Origin: Pyrenopolyporus hunteri
Taxonomy: Eukaryota > Ascomycota > Sordariomycetes > Xylariales > Hypoxylaceae
Assembly (NCBI GenBank): GCA_902806595.1
Contig: CADCXC010000011.1
Location: 1,612,001 to 1,676,000, forward strand
DNA length: 64,000 nucleotides
Direction: 5' to 3'
Positions within the stretch are counted from its first letter, which is position 1. Every line of letters starts with the position of its first letter. A program made the translations under genes and the position numbers. Under the pieces are notes generated by a model. That model was not told the DNA's origin. It worked only from the letters and a program-made list of their open reading frames with translations, and did not search any database. Of this stretch, positions 10,320 to 22,187 are shown piece after piece.

Positions 10320-12847
10320 TTACCGCCTGCCGCCGTTGGACGCCCAAGACCTGTGTCTTTGGTATTCGGGTATGCCTTCAACGTCTAGGCGCTCTAGATG
10401 GCTTCTGTAGACTTGGAAGATTGAATAGTTGCCTGCGAATAAGGGTCCGAGGATGGTGTTACCGAAATCCGTGGCCTTGGTCCCTTTTGCAAGTTCTGCC
10501 ATGCGCGCCCTGATAGTTGCGTGGGCCTTCGAGAACTGGGCTAGGATCTTCGCCGTGTTTCCCGATCCGCCTGCAATGTCGTTCTGGGGGTTGTTGGGGT
10601 CTAGAATAGAGAGTCGATCCATGTTGCGGTAAACGACGTTACTGACTTCGCTCTGGTTTATATAATTAGCATAAGCCATAGGGGGGTCGTGCTGTAGAAC
10701 TCACCTTTGGAACGAGACCAGGAGGATTCATGCGAATCGCGACCGTATTATACTGGAAATGGTTGCCGTAGTAGTCGAAGAATTCCATCAAGAGCTCGCC
10801 GAGATGATGCTCAGGTTTCATAGAGCCGCTCTGAACCTGTGGCATCATGTTGAGTAAATTGACAACCATGCAGATGACGGTAAAGCCTCCTATGCCTCCG
10901 TTGACAGGCTCGTTAAGCCCTCGCATGAGTAGAAAGTGTTTAATGACGGACACTAGAATCGGCATCGCTGGGTACTTCTCTTTCCAATCCAGGAACGTTT
11001 TGATCGCCCGATGGCCATCCATCTTCTCGAATGAAATATCAACCTTCAAGGCTGTTCCGCTGTCGGCGAATTTCACAAGCGGTACTTTAGCCTTGGAGAT
11101 AACTTCAATCTCGTTGTCACGGACAACTCCGTGATGTAGGAGGTGTGCTTTAAGATTCCATAGATCCTTCTTCTTGTCATACTTCGGAATGCCGCGCTTG
11201 ACGAAGCTGTCTGAGCAGATAGCAATATCCATATCGGCTGTAGGTAGATATAAACCAGACATGAAAGAACCGAAAGGGTAGATATTAGCATCAGGCCACT
11301 TCTTCTTAACAATTGTCTGGAGATTCTCCAGCATTTGGTTGCGCACACGCTCCTCGGAATCGCGAGGACGGACGTAAAGGTAGAAGTCCATAACTTCCTT
11401 GTGTAGTCTATGATGCGTTAGAAAGGGCCCTTGGAGACGGAAGGGGAATCACGTACCGTGTAGCCAAGGATGGCGTTGCTGAATGATCCGTGACCGCCCA
11501 GGGACAGGAGGGTTCCCCGTCCTTGGGTTGCCAATAGGACAGAACATTTCCGGGGCCACTGAATTTCATCGGAGGCTTTACGGGCGCGGGAGGAAGTTTG
11601 ATTGTATCATCATAGGTCCTCTTACGACTACCGAGTGTAGTCGACGCCGTTAAATCGACGGGGGTCTTGCTGTTGCCTTGTAAATTGGATTGGGCGGCAC
11701 GAGTATCCATACGCTCAACGCGACTATCACGGCCAGATAGGCCAGAGGGTTTTGGCGGGAGCGTCATTTCCCCACGGCGCTCGTCGCCTTGTTTCTCGAC
11801 CGGAGGACGCGACTTTCCACTTACACTGTCCTTATCGTCTGTGATAGTTCCCTTGCTATCGCCTTCGTTGTCGCTAAAATCGCATGATATAAAGTCCAGC
11901 CCCTCAATTGGGGCCGACGGTTTCTTGGCTTCAGCTTCCACGCGCGCTTTGCGGATCAATTGAACCATATCCTTCTTTTTGCGCGTAGTCTCGTCAGGAG
12001 GGGGCAACGCAGTGTATGGATCTGGGTTTGACCATCTTGGCACGTCTTGGTCCGGCTTTGTCGCGGGAGTGTCGGATGTGCGCATACGCTTGCTTGCAGG
12101 TTCGGTTGCCTCCGCTTCGGAATTATCAGAGATGTCCATTTCGGCCTCGTCACTATCGGAAAGATCGTCGATATCTCTGTAGGTAGCCCGACCGGCCGTG
12201 TCACCCAGCATCAGCTCCGGATTCTCATCGTGCTTCTTAAGCAGGAGGAGACGAGCGGATGGCTTCTCCTTTTGACGATCGTATCTAATTCGGCCGCGAT
12301 TTTGTGTGCCTTGTTGACGTTGACGTTTGCGATCCTCGAGGCGACGAGAGCGGCTATTCTGTGGACCGGTTGGCCGCGCGTTTCCATCGCGGCGTGAGTG
12401 ATTCGACGAGCCTCGTTCGTCATCGCGACTGTATCTGGGGTGAGTATCATGAACCCGTGGCTGAGGGCGGCGCGCATCATACATGCCAGAGGGACGCTGT
12501 TCTCGACCCGGGGGTACGTAGGAATCGATGCCCGAAGGACGTTCTACGCGGAAGGTGAAATCACCTTGAGGGGGACGATAATTGTCATTATCACGGTAAC
12601 GAGTACGGTATTCTCCATCATCTCGGCGGCGGTCTTCTGAATGAGTTCGTCGAAGATCGGAGTAAGGGCCTCGAAATTGATAATCGTCGCGACGGTCTTG
12701 CTGGGGATAACCATTCCATGGTCGAGGCGGCGGTGGCCCATCGGTAGGCGGAGGGTACGGGGGCTGCGGCGGTCGCGCGTATCCGTTATAAGCGGGAGGT
12801 GGCTGGTTAGATGATGCCGATGACGGCGCATAGCTATTTCTATACAT
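10320..12847 (-). CDS. non-canonical poly(A) polymerase (Trf4/Cid14-type nucleotidyltransferase)
   Basis: Three exons (12847-11457, 11407-10705, 10652-10320) with introns of 49 and 52 nt give 808 residues. Residues 1-460 are disordered and low-complexity, rich in Pro, Arg, Asp and Tyr (for example PPPPRPWNGYPQQDRRDD). The catalytic core follows: GSF (510-512), then the DMD aspartate pair (D522, D524) and a third aspartate in KVDISF (D587), the metal-binding triad of the pol-beta-type superfamily. The PAP-associated domain is seen in NGGIGGFTVICMVVNLL. The family adds short poly(A) tails to aberrant nuclear RNAs as part of the TRAMP complex, handing them to the exosome. Splicing restores the conserved LHKEVMDFYLYVRPRDSEER segment across intron 1. 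No C-terminal zinc knuckle is seen; in yeast it comes from Air1/2. Confidence 0.92.
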
Positions 12848-13049
12848 CTTGGGCAGATCCGAGGTTTATCTCGTTTCAAAGATAGGTAGGGTTGGGGGCG
12901 GGATCTGTAGTTGGAAGCGCGAGAGAGAGAAAAATGGGCGGGTTCGCGATTTATTGATTTTTAGCGGATTCGGAAACAATGGGACAAAGGATAAAACCGT
13001 GGTGGCTTGCGGTGGCTTGTGGCGCTGACGAGGGTGGTACGTACATATG

Positions 13050-13082
13050 TAGGTACCTAGGTACCTACGTATAGGTAGGTAC
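13050..13082. repeat. TACCTAGGTA-type palindromic repeat cluster
   Basis: Tandem and inverted copies of TAGGTACC/CCTAGG. The same motif recurs through the window's intergenic DNA and is absent from the coding exons I inspected. Confidence 0.7.
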
Positions 13083-13615
13083 ATCTTATGTAATCTCAAG
13101 GTTTGTCCGTGCTTTCATTGACTACCCCGCGTAAAGACATATCCCGTCCCACTATCACTATATACGTATCAAAAAAGCCAGGACATGAATTAACTTTCCC
13201 AGTTACAACATTGTTAGTCTACAAAAGAAGACATTCAGTATATATCACGTTGACGGGAATTATCGTCAAGTCGTGCGGAACGCGATATATGAATCAATTT
13301 CAATATCTGAATATTCCTCAATCCAACGCGTCAACATGTTCCTATTCAGAGTCTACGCCGTTGCGCGCGGTTCACACGGTCGATGTATATTACATACGAA
13401 CCCCTCTCACATTAACAACCATCGAGAGAACGGGGCAGATATGAACAACTGAATACCTATTTATCTTATGAGGAATAGATGCGAAGAAGGCTGTACGGTA
13501 TTATGATGTCCCGTGCAGGGTTGGCCAGGACGATCTTCTACTGGCCGCTTAATTACCCTATATTGTCACGGATCTGTAGGCGCCGCCCCCCCTGATTCGT
13601 CTTGCGACGCCTTGT

Positions 13616-13622
13616 CTATAAG
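13616..13622 (+). promoter_or_regulatory. TATA-like element of the LPMO gene
   Basis: CTATAAG about 95 bp upstream of the LPMO start codon, followed by a leader. Position and sequence fit a core promoter, but no mapped transcription start supports it. Confidence 0.4.
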
Positions 13623-13716
13623 TGAGTGCACGACTCGCAGCTTATATGGGCACTGCTAGGCCATAACGTTCTGAAGAGTTCAACTCTCGTTTCATGAAAC
13701 GCGGACCAAAGCAGCT

Positions 13717-14570
13717 ATGAAGGTACAGTCGCTTATTCTTAGCCTTACGGCTCTGGCCTCTGGCCACTCCATCTTCCAGAAAGTCTCCGTCAACGGAGTC
13801 GACCAAGGCCAGCTGAAGGGCGTTCGCGCTCCTGACAGTGATTATCCCATCCAGAACGTCAACGACGGCGCCTTTGCTTGTAATAAGGACTTAAAGCATC
13901 TTGATAGCACCGTCATCACTGTGCCAGCCGGAGCAAAGGTTGGTGCCTGGTGGGGCCATGTTATCGGAGGAGCCCAGAGTGCAAACGACCCCGACCATCC
14001 TATCGCTAAGAGCCACAAAGGTGCGTCTAGACGAGTCTTCTATAGCCCCAACCTATTCGACGTAGCTGACTCCATTAGGTCCAATCATCGTCTATCTCGC
14101 CAAAGTGGACAATGCTGCTACTGCCCAGCCGAACGGCCTCAAGTGGTTCAAGGTCGCCGAAGATGGGCTGAGCAACGGGCAGTGGGCAGTCGATAAGATG
14201 ATTGCTAACCAGGGTTGGCACTACTTCACCATGCCTACATGTGTTGCGCCTGGCGACTATCTCATGCGGGTGGAGCTGATTGCTCTCCACGGGGCCCAGA
14301 ATCAAGGCCAAGCACAGTTCTACATGGAATGCGCGCAGTAAGACAGACCATTCCTCACCTTCCTTGTGTCGGGCTTCCCCATTTCTAACGGGAGACAGGA
14401 TCCGGATCACCGGCTCGGGAACCAACGCCGGCTCCAACTTTGTTAGCTTCCCCGGAGCGTATAAGGCGAACGACCCCGGCATTCTCGTGTCCATCTACGA
14501 TAACAGCGGAAACCCGTACATGGGTGGTAAGCCGTACAAGATCCCAGGTCCCTCCGTCCTCAAATGTTAG
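13717..14570 (+). CDS. AA9 lytic polysaccharide monooxygenase
   Basis: Three exons (13717-14020, 14079-14337, 14399-14570), introns of 58 and 61 nt, 244 residues. The signal peptide MKVQSLILSLTALASG is cleaved to expose His17 as the mature N-terminus. His17 and His100 (in SHKGP) form the copper histidine brace, and Tyr183 (QFYMECAQ) is the axial ligand. Cys55 and Cys186 match the usual disulfide pair. The enzyme oxidatively cleaves beta-1,4-glucan chains outside the cell, using one copper, O2 or H2O2 and an electron donor. There is no carbohydrate-binding module or linker; the protein ends after the catalytic domain. Splicing at intron 1 falls right after the brace histidine codon region and restores KGPIIVYLAKV. 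The gene lies 1.6 kb upstream of a GH5 glucanase in the same direction. Confidence 0.95.
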
Positions 14571-15127
14571 CTGCTAGATAGCGGACTAGGATAGTGGCTT
14601 CTGTGTAGTCCCATCTGCCGTCGTGCTCCATACACGGGGGTATTGTGGATCACAGAGAGAAATAGGGTATCATTTTGCTTAGGTACATATTTGAGGTCCG
14701 TAGGCTTTGCAGTTTTCGGCCCGTCAGGTAGTGAACCCTGCCCCTCGGCCGGGGTTATGTAGCTCGCGCGGCAACAGACTCGTTTCCCTCATATAGTATT
14801 GTCGGCATCGTGACATAGGGGCTCAGGATATTCTTTGGTCTCTCTAGACTGGCGCCCATATTATATATTGGTGTTTAACAATCTCTATCGTGGCTTCTGG
14901 GATTCATAAGAAGAAACAGGCTCTGGTGTGGCTTATATACACAAGGTAAACATTACAAGCTTTCATAACTCCAGATAGTACACGGATAAGGCATTCAAAA
15001 GTTTTGTCCATATCGGAAATATCAGCTAGCCGTCACATTATTTTCACAGGTATCTGCCGACCGTCTCGTCTTGAAATGTCGGCCACTACGCTAAACTTGT
15101 AATAATACCCGCTATAATTCAGCGTGC

Positions 15128-15148
15128 ATCCACTAAGAGTTAGTGGAT
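15128..15148. repeat. short inverted repeat (9-bp stem)
   Basis: ATCCACTAA and its exact complement TTAGTGGAT are separated by GAG. It is isolated, with no flanking gene ends, so a terminator role is not indicated. Confidence 0.6.
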
Positions 15149-15612
15149 ACTCTGCAACTTCAGGCTTGGATAATAGCCCTGTTATTTTGTCGAAAATGCG
15201 CCAATTGATGCTGCACTGACAACATAACCTGGCAGCTGGTGGGATTTTCTAATATGGATAGAATTTTTGAAAGCCACATCCTCATGGAATAAATAATTCA
15301 TATACAATAGCCTCCTCACGTCAAAATATTGAAATCAGTTCATGTGGTAAGTAAATCGTCCAGTAAACAGTCGTTTGTTGCTTTGCTAACTGCATATGCA
15401 TTCCCCGGCTAGCACATATTCACCCAAGCCATTCCGCATATTGTGTAACGTATTTCCAATGCGCGCCTATGACGGCCATATGTTTCCAATTATAGCTCCC
15501 AGGGTGAGGTTTATGTCTTATTTTTAAGGTACCTCGACGTCACGGTAGGAAGAACATTTCAAGTCATCCAGATGGATTACGAGAGATATAGAGCGCGTAG
15601 ATACATTTAAGC

Positions 15613-15633
15613 GAGGTCCTGAGCAAGGACCTC
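15613..15633. repeat. short inverted repeat (8-bp stem)
   Basis: GAGGTCCT and AGGACCTC flank a GAGCA loop. Function is unknown. Confidence 0.6.
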
Positions 15634-15862
15634 GGTATCATTTCAGCGAGACACACCTGCTACTTGTAAAAACATCATCAGATAGGTTCCTAGAACTTGA
15701 AGGATAGAGTTCGAGTCAAGCTTACTACTACGTAAATTCTAAGTACCAGTTACCCAAATAGGTAGGTAGCTAAAAGTGTTGAAACAATCGCACGGGAGCC
15801 GCTGACGAAAATAGCATCTTTCTCAGTTGATCTCCGTTAGCCACAACGCCTCATGCGCAATG

Positions 15863-16048
15863 CTAAGTAATTCCTACGCCAAAAAGCAACACCGCGGAAC
15901 CTATTAGGGGTAGGATCGGCCAAATGTTAAATATCAGGAGAATACGAGTATACATCGACATCGTCGGATTCGAAGAATGCGTCTTGGCTATCATTAGCTT
16001 CTTTTTAACATTCAGGGGCTTCGGCAATGTTGCTGGTGTCAGCATCAA
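15863..16048 (-). CDS. possible 61-residue single-pass membrane peptide
   Basis: Begins with two adjacent ATG codons and encodes a basic N-terminus (KPLNVKKKLMIAK) followed by a hydrophobic stretch ILLIFNIWPILPLIGSAVLL near the C-terminus, as in a tail-anchored or small mitochondrial membrane protein. No homologue is recognised and the frame could arise by chance in AT-rich DNA. It lies divergently upstream of the GH5 gene. Confidence 0.25.
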   Translation of the reverse strand: MMLTPATLPKPLNVKKKLMIAKTHSSNPTMSMYTRILLIFNIWPILPLIGSAVLLFGVGIT

Positions 16049-16171
16049 GTTAGATACTCTTGTATAAGACGCGCTGCTCGCGGCTCACGGATGTTCTAGT
16101 CTTGAATACCGCAACATAGGTCAGAGTTTCTTCAAATACACTTATTATTTAATCGACCTATTTAAATCATC

Positions 16172-17642
16172 ATGGCTGGAAAACTAACTTATTCAATAAC
16201 AGCCTTATTAAATATCCTGGCTTTGGCTAGTGCCAGGGCCACGGACTACACATGTGGGTCACGATCTACAATACCCAACAAGACTATAGCAATTAGTTGA
16301 CAACGGCAATAGTGTTCGATTCGACTGATGAGTCCTTACGGCTTAACAGGCGATGGCTACCGAGCGCCGACAAGATCCGCGGAGTTAATCTCGGATCGCA
16401 GTTCATTATCGAGCCTTGGATGGCCCAGGACGAATGGTCTAGCAGTACGTGATTCCATTACGCACATTGTTCTTCTTACAACTCCAACACACCTTGTATG
16501 TCTAAAGCAGTCGCAGCTAATATGGATCACTATAGTGGGATGCGGCAACGCCAACGATGAATGGCAATGCGTAGAGGCCTTAGGACAGGACGCAGCTGAT
16601 GCAGCTTTCAAAAAGCACTGGGATACATGGACTACCCAGGACGACATCACGCAGATCAAGAGCCTGGGCCTCAACACCGTGCGTATTCCGGTCGGCTTCT
16701 GGATCCGCGAAGACCTCGTCAACGAAGGGGAGCACTACCCGCGCGGCGGCCTCGAGTACCTCGATCGCCTCGTGGGCTGGTGCTCCGACGCAGGGCTCTA
16801 CGTGATCATGGACTTGCACGGAGGACCCGGAGCCCAGTTCCCCAACCAGCAGTACACCGGCCACGGTGTATCTTACCCCGGATTCTACACTCCGGAGAAT
16901 TACGAGCGTGCGAACAAGTTCCTCGAATGGATGGCCGAGAGGATCCACACGAACAACAATTACCGTAACGTCGGAACGTTGGAAGTCATGAACGAGCCCG
17001 TCCATGCCGGGGACTACGGCTCCGAGGCCGCGGACATGATCGCTAACTTCTACCCCAACGCCTGGTCCCGCATCCGCAGCCGTGAGGATCAGTTGGGTGT
17101 GGCGGCGAATGACCGTCTACATATCCAGATGATGGTATGGATTCAAACGCTCTTATAGGGATATCTTGGGTACTTTAGTATGTGTGCTAATTTCCCGTTA
17201 CCTACAGGGCAAGGCATGGGGATCAGGCGACCCGACCAGCAACATTCCCGACACCACCTTCGCGCTCTTCGACGACCACAGGTACTACAAGTGGGACGGC
17301 TCAGTGGCGACAACCAAAGACGGCTACATCTCGGCCGCGTGCAACGATAACCGCGGAGGCAACGACATCATTGTTGGCGAGTGGTCCCTCTCCGTCGCCG
17401 ACTCCGTGCAGTTCAACGACGAGTTCCAGATCAACAACCGCCCCGACCAGGTGGAATGGTACAAGCAATTCTGGGCCGCCCAGGCACAGACCTTCGAGAA
17501 GTCCGGCGGCTGGGTGTTCTGGACGTGGAAGTGTAACTGGATCGGCGGCATGGATGAGTGGCGGTGGTGCTACCAGTCTGCTGTCGCTGCTGGCGCCATC
17601 CCGAACGATGCGGGAAGTGCGGCGAGTATCAGCCCTTGTTAA
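16172..17642 (+). CDS. exgB: secreted GH5 glucanase, probable endo-beta-1,6-glucanase (exgB-like)
   Basis: The firm part is an exon ending at 16444, exons 16536-17134 and 17208-17642, with introns of 91 and 73 nt. It encodes KIRGVNLGSQFIIEPWMA, then the barrel with DLHGGPGAQ, the acid/base Glu in VMNEP (codon 16994-16996) and the nucleophile Glu in VGEWS (17379-17381). RGVNLGSxFIxEPWMA and the overall pattern match my memory of fungal glucan endo-1,6-beta-glucosidase B (GH5_15) better than the exo-1,3 type. The ATG at 16172 opens a signal peptide (ending near ALASARA). The first junction is uncertain: a donor at about 16252 with an acceptor at about 16296 keeps the frame, but other choices exist. 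Role: cleaving beta-1,6-glucan of fungal walls. Confidence 0.88.
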
Positions 17643-18574
17643 GTTGGTTTCAGGTTAATAGCCGCTGGATCTTGTTTCTACTTCTATTCTGACTTTCATT
17701 TTCATTTAGATACAATGTGCATTCATACCGAAGTACCTACCAGGGATAGGTAGTTACCTGGTGAGGCTCCCGCGGATTGTGTCTTTGTCTTTTGTTCTTT
17801 GTCAAAGTATTTACGGAAGCTTACATGTATATAATATTCCTCATGTCCATATTAAAATGGTTGATTTGGTAAAGGCATGCCTAGCTCACGAGGCATAGGA
17901 GCCCGAAGCACTTCGTATCGACCCATTCCCGTCTCGTATCCGTTTAAGGGGTAAATTGTTCTTTTCTTCCCTATGCTAACGGGGCCGGGCTCAGTGTCTT
18001 CCTTCTAATTATATTAAACCTTACAGGCCATATTGGAGCTGAAGCAATAGAGAAGAGTCTTGAAAACAATGGAGTCTTCAAGTCTCTTCGTTACCTACCT
18101 TTCACGGCAAGCCCACAAAGAACTCGAACAATCCCCTTGTGACTAGTTTTTAATGTTGCCGGTATATAAAATGAGATGTTCTTTGCTATTTAGCTGACAG
18201 ATGCAGTATTTATAAACACAATACTATAGTTCATTGTATTAAAAATCTGTGTTAAGGCCTATGGGGTGTCGACCGACGCGCGGAGCCTGAGGCGTTCTCT
18301 CTTCAGGCATCTCTACCCAGTCCCATAGTTGGTCGTGTGCTGCCTTTCCTCCCTGACAGCCCTCTGGCCAGCCGGTTGTAGACTCGGGCGTTCAAACCTT
18401 GGATTTCCTCGCTACGATCCACAGTTGTTTCGAGCCATCTACCACTTAGCCACGATATCAAGCTGGCTCTTGCTATCACTCCATATTTCGACGCGGAGAA
18501 GCCACAGCTGAGTCCTATTACACTTACCCCAGGGCTTCGTAACCACTTAAACAAGTACGAGACTGACTTGTAAC
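17643..18574. other. intergenic region, nothing recognised
   Basis: AT-rich spacer between the GH5 gene and the next gene. A minus frame of 83 codons at 18303-18554 lacks an ATG start and is not supported. Confidence 0.5.
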
Positions 18575-19399
18575 ATGTGCCGAAGGATACTCACCCACAA
18601 AATGCACCACGATGTGCGCATACCCATGATCATCGACATAGACGAGGAAGACCCAGACGTCTGCATCAACCCCCGACGCACGCGTTACCACCGCTGCGAG
18701 CTATCGCCGCCACCGCCCGGGGAACTTCTCCTGAACACGCCATTCCCGACATGCGAGTACCATAGCTGCTGCATGGTCTCCGTGTCCGTGGAATTCTGCG
18801 TCGACTTCCGGATCCTCAAGGCGATCGAGTCCCGGGGGGGCCCGTCGACGGACGGGCTCGAGCCCGAGGAGTGCGCGTTCTTCGCGCTGGAGCACCAGCA
18901 CCGGAACGTGCGGTACTTCGGGCGGCCGGAGGCGTACCCGGAGCGGCACCCGGCGACGTGGGACGTGATGGCGGAGATCGAGTGCGACTGGCTGCCGTGG
19001 TTCAAGCCCGGGCGGGCGGAGCTGGCGCGGTGGCAGGAGCGCTTCTTCCGCGCCTGCGAGCGGCTGTACCAGCTCGAGCAGGACGCGCGCACCCAGTTCC
19101 TCGTCTACCGCGACCTCGTCCACGTCTGGAGCGTCCAAGACCCGCAGCTAGTGATTGCCGAGGTCAACGTCGGGCGCGCACAGGTCAGGCTCACGGAGCA
19201 GAAGCAAGAGATTGATGCTATGATCCGTTGGGCAAGGGGGCTTCCGCTCGATCCTCCAAAGGGGTTCGTGCCTATGTGGTGGTTGCGGATGTGGGCTCTG
19301 AAAGGTGAATATACGCCGCAGAATCGCTGTTCCCCGGGCCCGGATGGGAGGGAGTCCAGTTATACAGAGTCAGATAGCGCATATACATGGTATTCTTAA
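18575..19399 (+). CDS. hypothetical cysteine/histidine-rich N-terminal protein
   Basis: Uninterrupted frame of 274 residues with a clear ATG. The N-terminal 80 residues carry several Cys and His (MCRRILTHKMHHDVR, YHRCELS, CEYHSCC), which could bind metal. The middle is tryptophan-rich and probably helical (WDVMAEIECDWLPWFKP, LARWQERFFRACERLYQLEQ). The tail is Ser/Tyr-rich. No signal peptide or membrane segment is present, so it is likely intracellular. I do not recognise a named domain. The 18830-19130 stretch is strongly GC-rich compared with the AT-rich flanks, as in the acyltransferase gene, which supports it being a selected coding region. Confidence 0.7.
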   Translation: MCRRILTHKMHHDVRIPMIIDIDEEDPDVCINPRRTRYHRCELSPPPPGELLLNTPFPTCEYHSCCMVSVSVEFCVDFRILKAIESRGGPSTDGLEPEECAFFALEHQHRNVRYFGRPEAYPERHPATWDVMAEIECDWLPWFKPGRAELARWQERFFRACERLYQLEQDARTQFLVYRDLVHVWSVQDPQLVIAEVNVGRAQVRLTEQKQEIDAMIRWARGLPLDPPKGFVPMWWLRMWALKGEYTPQNRCSPGPDGRESSYTESDSAYTWYS

Positions 19400-22187
19400 G
19401 TCGGGTAATCTTGTGGAGGTATATTTCATAAAGGCGTATTTAAAAAGTAAGGGACCTAATGTTTATATATATTGTTCATTGTTTCCCACTCTTCTATCTC
19501 GTGGTAGTTAATGAATGAGTTGAACTGCAGTATTGAACACCAGAATCATAGTATCCTAAGCGTTGAGTATAAGGCGTGTTGACATAACCGCATTACGGAT
19601 GCAATTCTACCACTATTCTCTATATCCTTCTCCTTTCCGTTTTGCCACCCCCCTCCCCCCTAATAATTTACTTCGGGCATGGAAAAATATTCCGAAGAGT
19701 ACAACACCATTAACTTCGAGTGATACTTCGAGTGATGGCTCTTTTGCTAAGACGGTGTCTAAGGGACTTTGATGCTATTCTAGGGTTAATCACATAGGCA
19801 AATGCGTAACATATTATTAATCAATATTAGCAATCATAACTCCCCTCTTACGTAGACTATTTCATTCTGTTCTGAGTGATCTTTCGGGGATAGCACATTC
19901 CATTTTTAAGCAACTCTGCTGCTATAAACCGTTAAGGTTGGACACAACTCCCCAACCTACCTGGGTAGATAATAGCCCCTGACGGGTTATTTGGGCAATG
20001 GCAGGCCCATAGGTCCTTTTTCTCACATTACCACATGGAAGTACATTGTCCGGTGTGGTTGTGGGTTGGTATTGCGAAAACTTCGTTGCTAATTTCAAAT
20101 TTTATCCGGGTGAAAGGCGGTTAGCTATACCATGACTAATTTCTCTTGCTTCATCATCGAATCTTTAGAAGCCAGAGCCAAGACCTCAAAGTTAACTTCG
20201 AAGACGTCAACTTCCGGTTGGATTTTGAAATGCCGCTTGGCCGTACTTGGTTTTTGACCAAGTTCCTTTTTTTAGCACGACTCAACGTCGTATGCTGGCT
20301 GAATTCATGGTGTCAAAAATAGTGGTCATTTCCTCTCCTTATAGAGTATAGGGGCCCGCATAAAAAAGATGTGCCGGTATGTGTATTCCGGTCACCAAGG
20401 TGGTCGAGTTGAATCTCGTTGATTAAGTTGTAGGGCGGTGAGCATGCCTAGTAGATCGAAGGTAGTCGGATATTAGCCGCGCTCAACTTATCGCCGCTAT
20501 AACCAATTTTCCCGGCCCAGTTCTCACGGACAACGATGAGAAATAATTGCGGTCAGCATTACGAATCTGATCTGTAGTCGAGTTGTCTGTGAACGTGTTG
20601 AAGAATTTGTCCGAGTAAACGGCCTTCATCTATCACAGAAAATTCATCATGATGCCCCTCATCTGACGCGTTTATACGGGATGTGCCGACTGAGCTGATG
20701 TAATGATGTAGAAGCAAGGCGTGCTCGAGACCAGAAGTAGATGAATAATGGTCCAGCAAGGAATAATATTAGCACTGTTTGCAATATTAACTCGTGTAAC
20801 TGGTTTTGAGGTTACTTTCATCTTCAGGTGTGATGCACCCCGCATATTCTTTGTTTGCAAGGGGCTGGGTAAATTGAGGAACGCGCAGCTATCCAATATG
20901 CGGCTCCCGGCTTCGTATAAATATCTTGATCTTGTTACGTATTAAATTAACGATCTTCAGATAAACTACCTTTATGGTAGCTTAGGGGGCGTGTATAAGA
21001 ATTTGTGCCGTTAATATATTGACCAGGAGGACATGTCCCGGCTACATTTTAGTAGCTCGAGTTCGCGGTCGTCGAGAGCCCGGAGGCTGCCGTTATAAGT
21101 GGCGAAATTAAGCATGTATGTATCTACCGTAGTAGCACAAACAATATGGATGAAAGGCATCCATCTTCAAGGTCATAAGGAAACTAGTACGGCTCTGGTC
21201 ACAACTGCCATGAGATGTACCTAATCTAACTGGGTGCTTTCGCCGCAGTCTCGAGGAAGTAAACGCTATGAAAGTATTTTGACCCACGTGAATTAACAAG
21301 CGAGGTGATCGGCCGACGTTGATCAGATCACCGGTGGAGACATAAAAGAAGCTTAAAGTTGACAACCGCGATCGTCAGGTCCCAATCCTGCTGTATCGAG
21401 ACTATGAGGCAGAGTTGGTGGGAAAGATGTGAACGTCTCCCTTGCGGAGCTTTGACATCATTGAACATTTAATAAATGCACCAGATGCCACGTCGGCTTT
21501 CCATTAATACCAACACGGGCTCATTTCGAGTTCAATTGGGAGTAAGATCGAGTCCCGACAAGGAGTGTTGTCTGGTTGTTCAAATTGCGTAGTAGCACGC
21601 AACGTTAGGGGCAAGGAGGTAGGGACCAATGAGACGAGAGACCACACCACCTTCACCTTAGTCGGCACTCCAGTAACCTCCAGCACATTGTGCGGAAATA
21701 CCATTCAGCTCCCGGATATGATATCCGTCTAAAAGTGATAAGAGCCTACTTAGTCATCCAATGGGATAGAGTCAGCTATACGGTATTGGGAAGGGGTTGT
21801 ATTCCGACGTATAGAATTCATTGACCTATATTGAGATACTTCATTAAACGCGCCTACTAGCGACGATCGTCAGACTGATTCTTTTCCAGAATATCGACGT
21901 CATGCTGTAGGATTAATGGTCTCGATGCGGTGGGATGAGAGGCCGGAGGCTCAGGGGCGAAAGGGGATGTGGAAATGTACTGGAAATTGTGCTTTCAGCG
22001 AAGCACGTAATTCTGATCGGCAATCAGCCTGGGGAACCAAAGCAAGTATGTCGGGGCGAGTATATATAGAGCCTCCTGGTTCCTCGACAAATGCTGTATC
22101 CTCGTTCTTCATCAGCGGCAGCGACAGATTCGACTTATTCAGCCCTCCTCAGATCTCACCACTAGCTAAATTTTGACCACCTTCAAA
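19400..22187. other. long AT-rich intergenic region
   Basis: About 2.8 kb without a supported gene. A 65-codon plus frame at 20748-20945 starts with a hydrophobic segment (GIILALFAILTRVTG) but lacks other coding signs. The last 130 bp act as promoter of the next gene. Reduced GC and lack of long frames would fit decayed repeats. Confidence 0.5.
22061..22070 (+). promoter_or_regulatory. TATA box of the amphipathic secreted-protein gene
   Basis: TATATATAGA lies about 127 bp before the start codon, and the leader between them is CT-rich with a CAAA before ATG. This fits a strong core promoter. Confidence 0.5.

Larger units (their letters stand above)
12848..13716. other. divergent intergenic region
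   Basis: Upstream of both the poly(A) polymerase (minus) and the AA9 LPMO gene (plus). It contains a palindromic GGTACCTAGGTACC cluster at 13050-13082. A TATA-like CTATAAG sits about 100 bp before the LPMO start. The open frame 13103-13444 looks non-coding. Confidence 0.55.
14571..16171. other. intergenic region with two short hairpins
   Basis: AT-rich spacer of 1.6 kb. It contains a perfect 9-bp stem with 3-nt loop at 15128-15148 and an 8-bp stem with 5-nt loop at 15613-15633. A 61-codon minus frame (15863-16048) is listed separately as a weak candidate. Confidence 0.5.

Noticed and set aside
13103..13444. Plus-strand frame of 113 codons before the LPMO gene
   Set aside because: Composition looks random, it lies in the promoter region, and nothing is recognisable.
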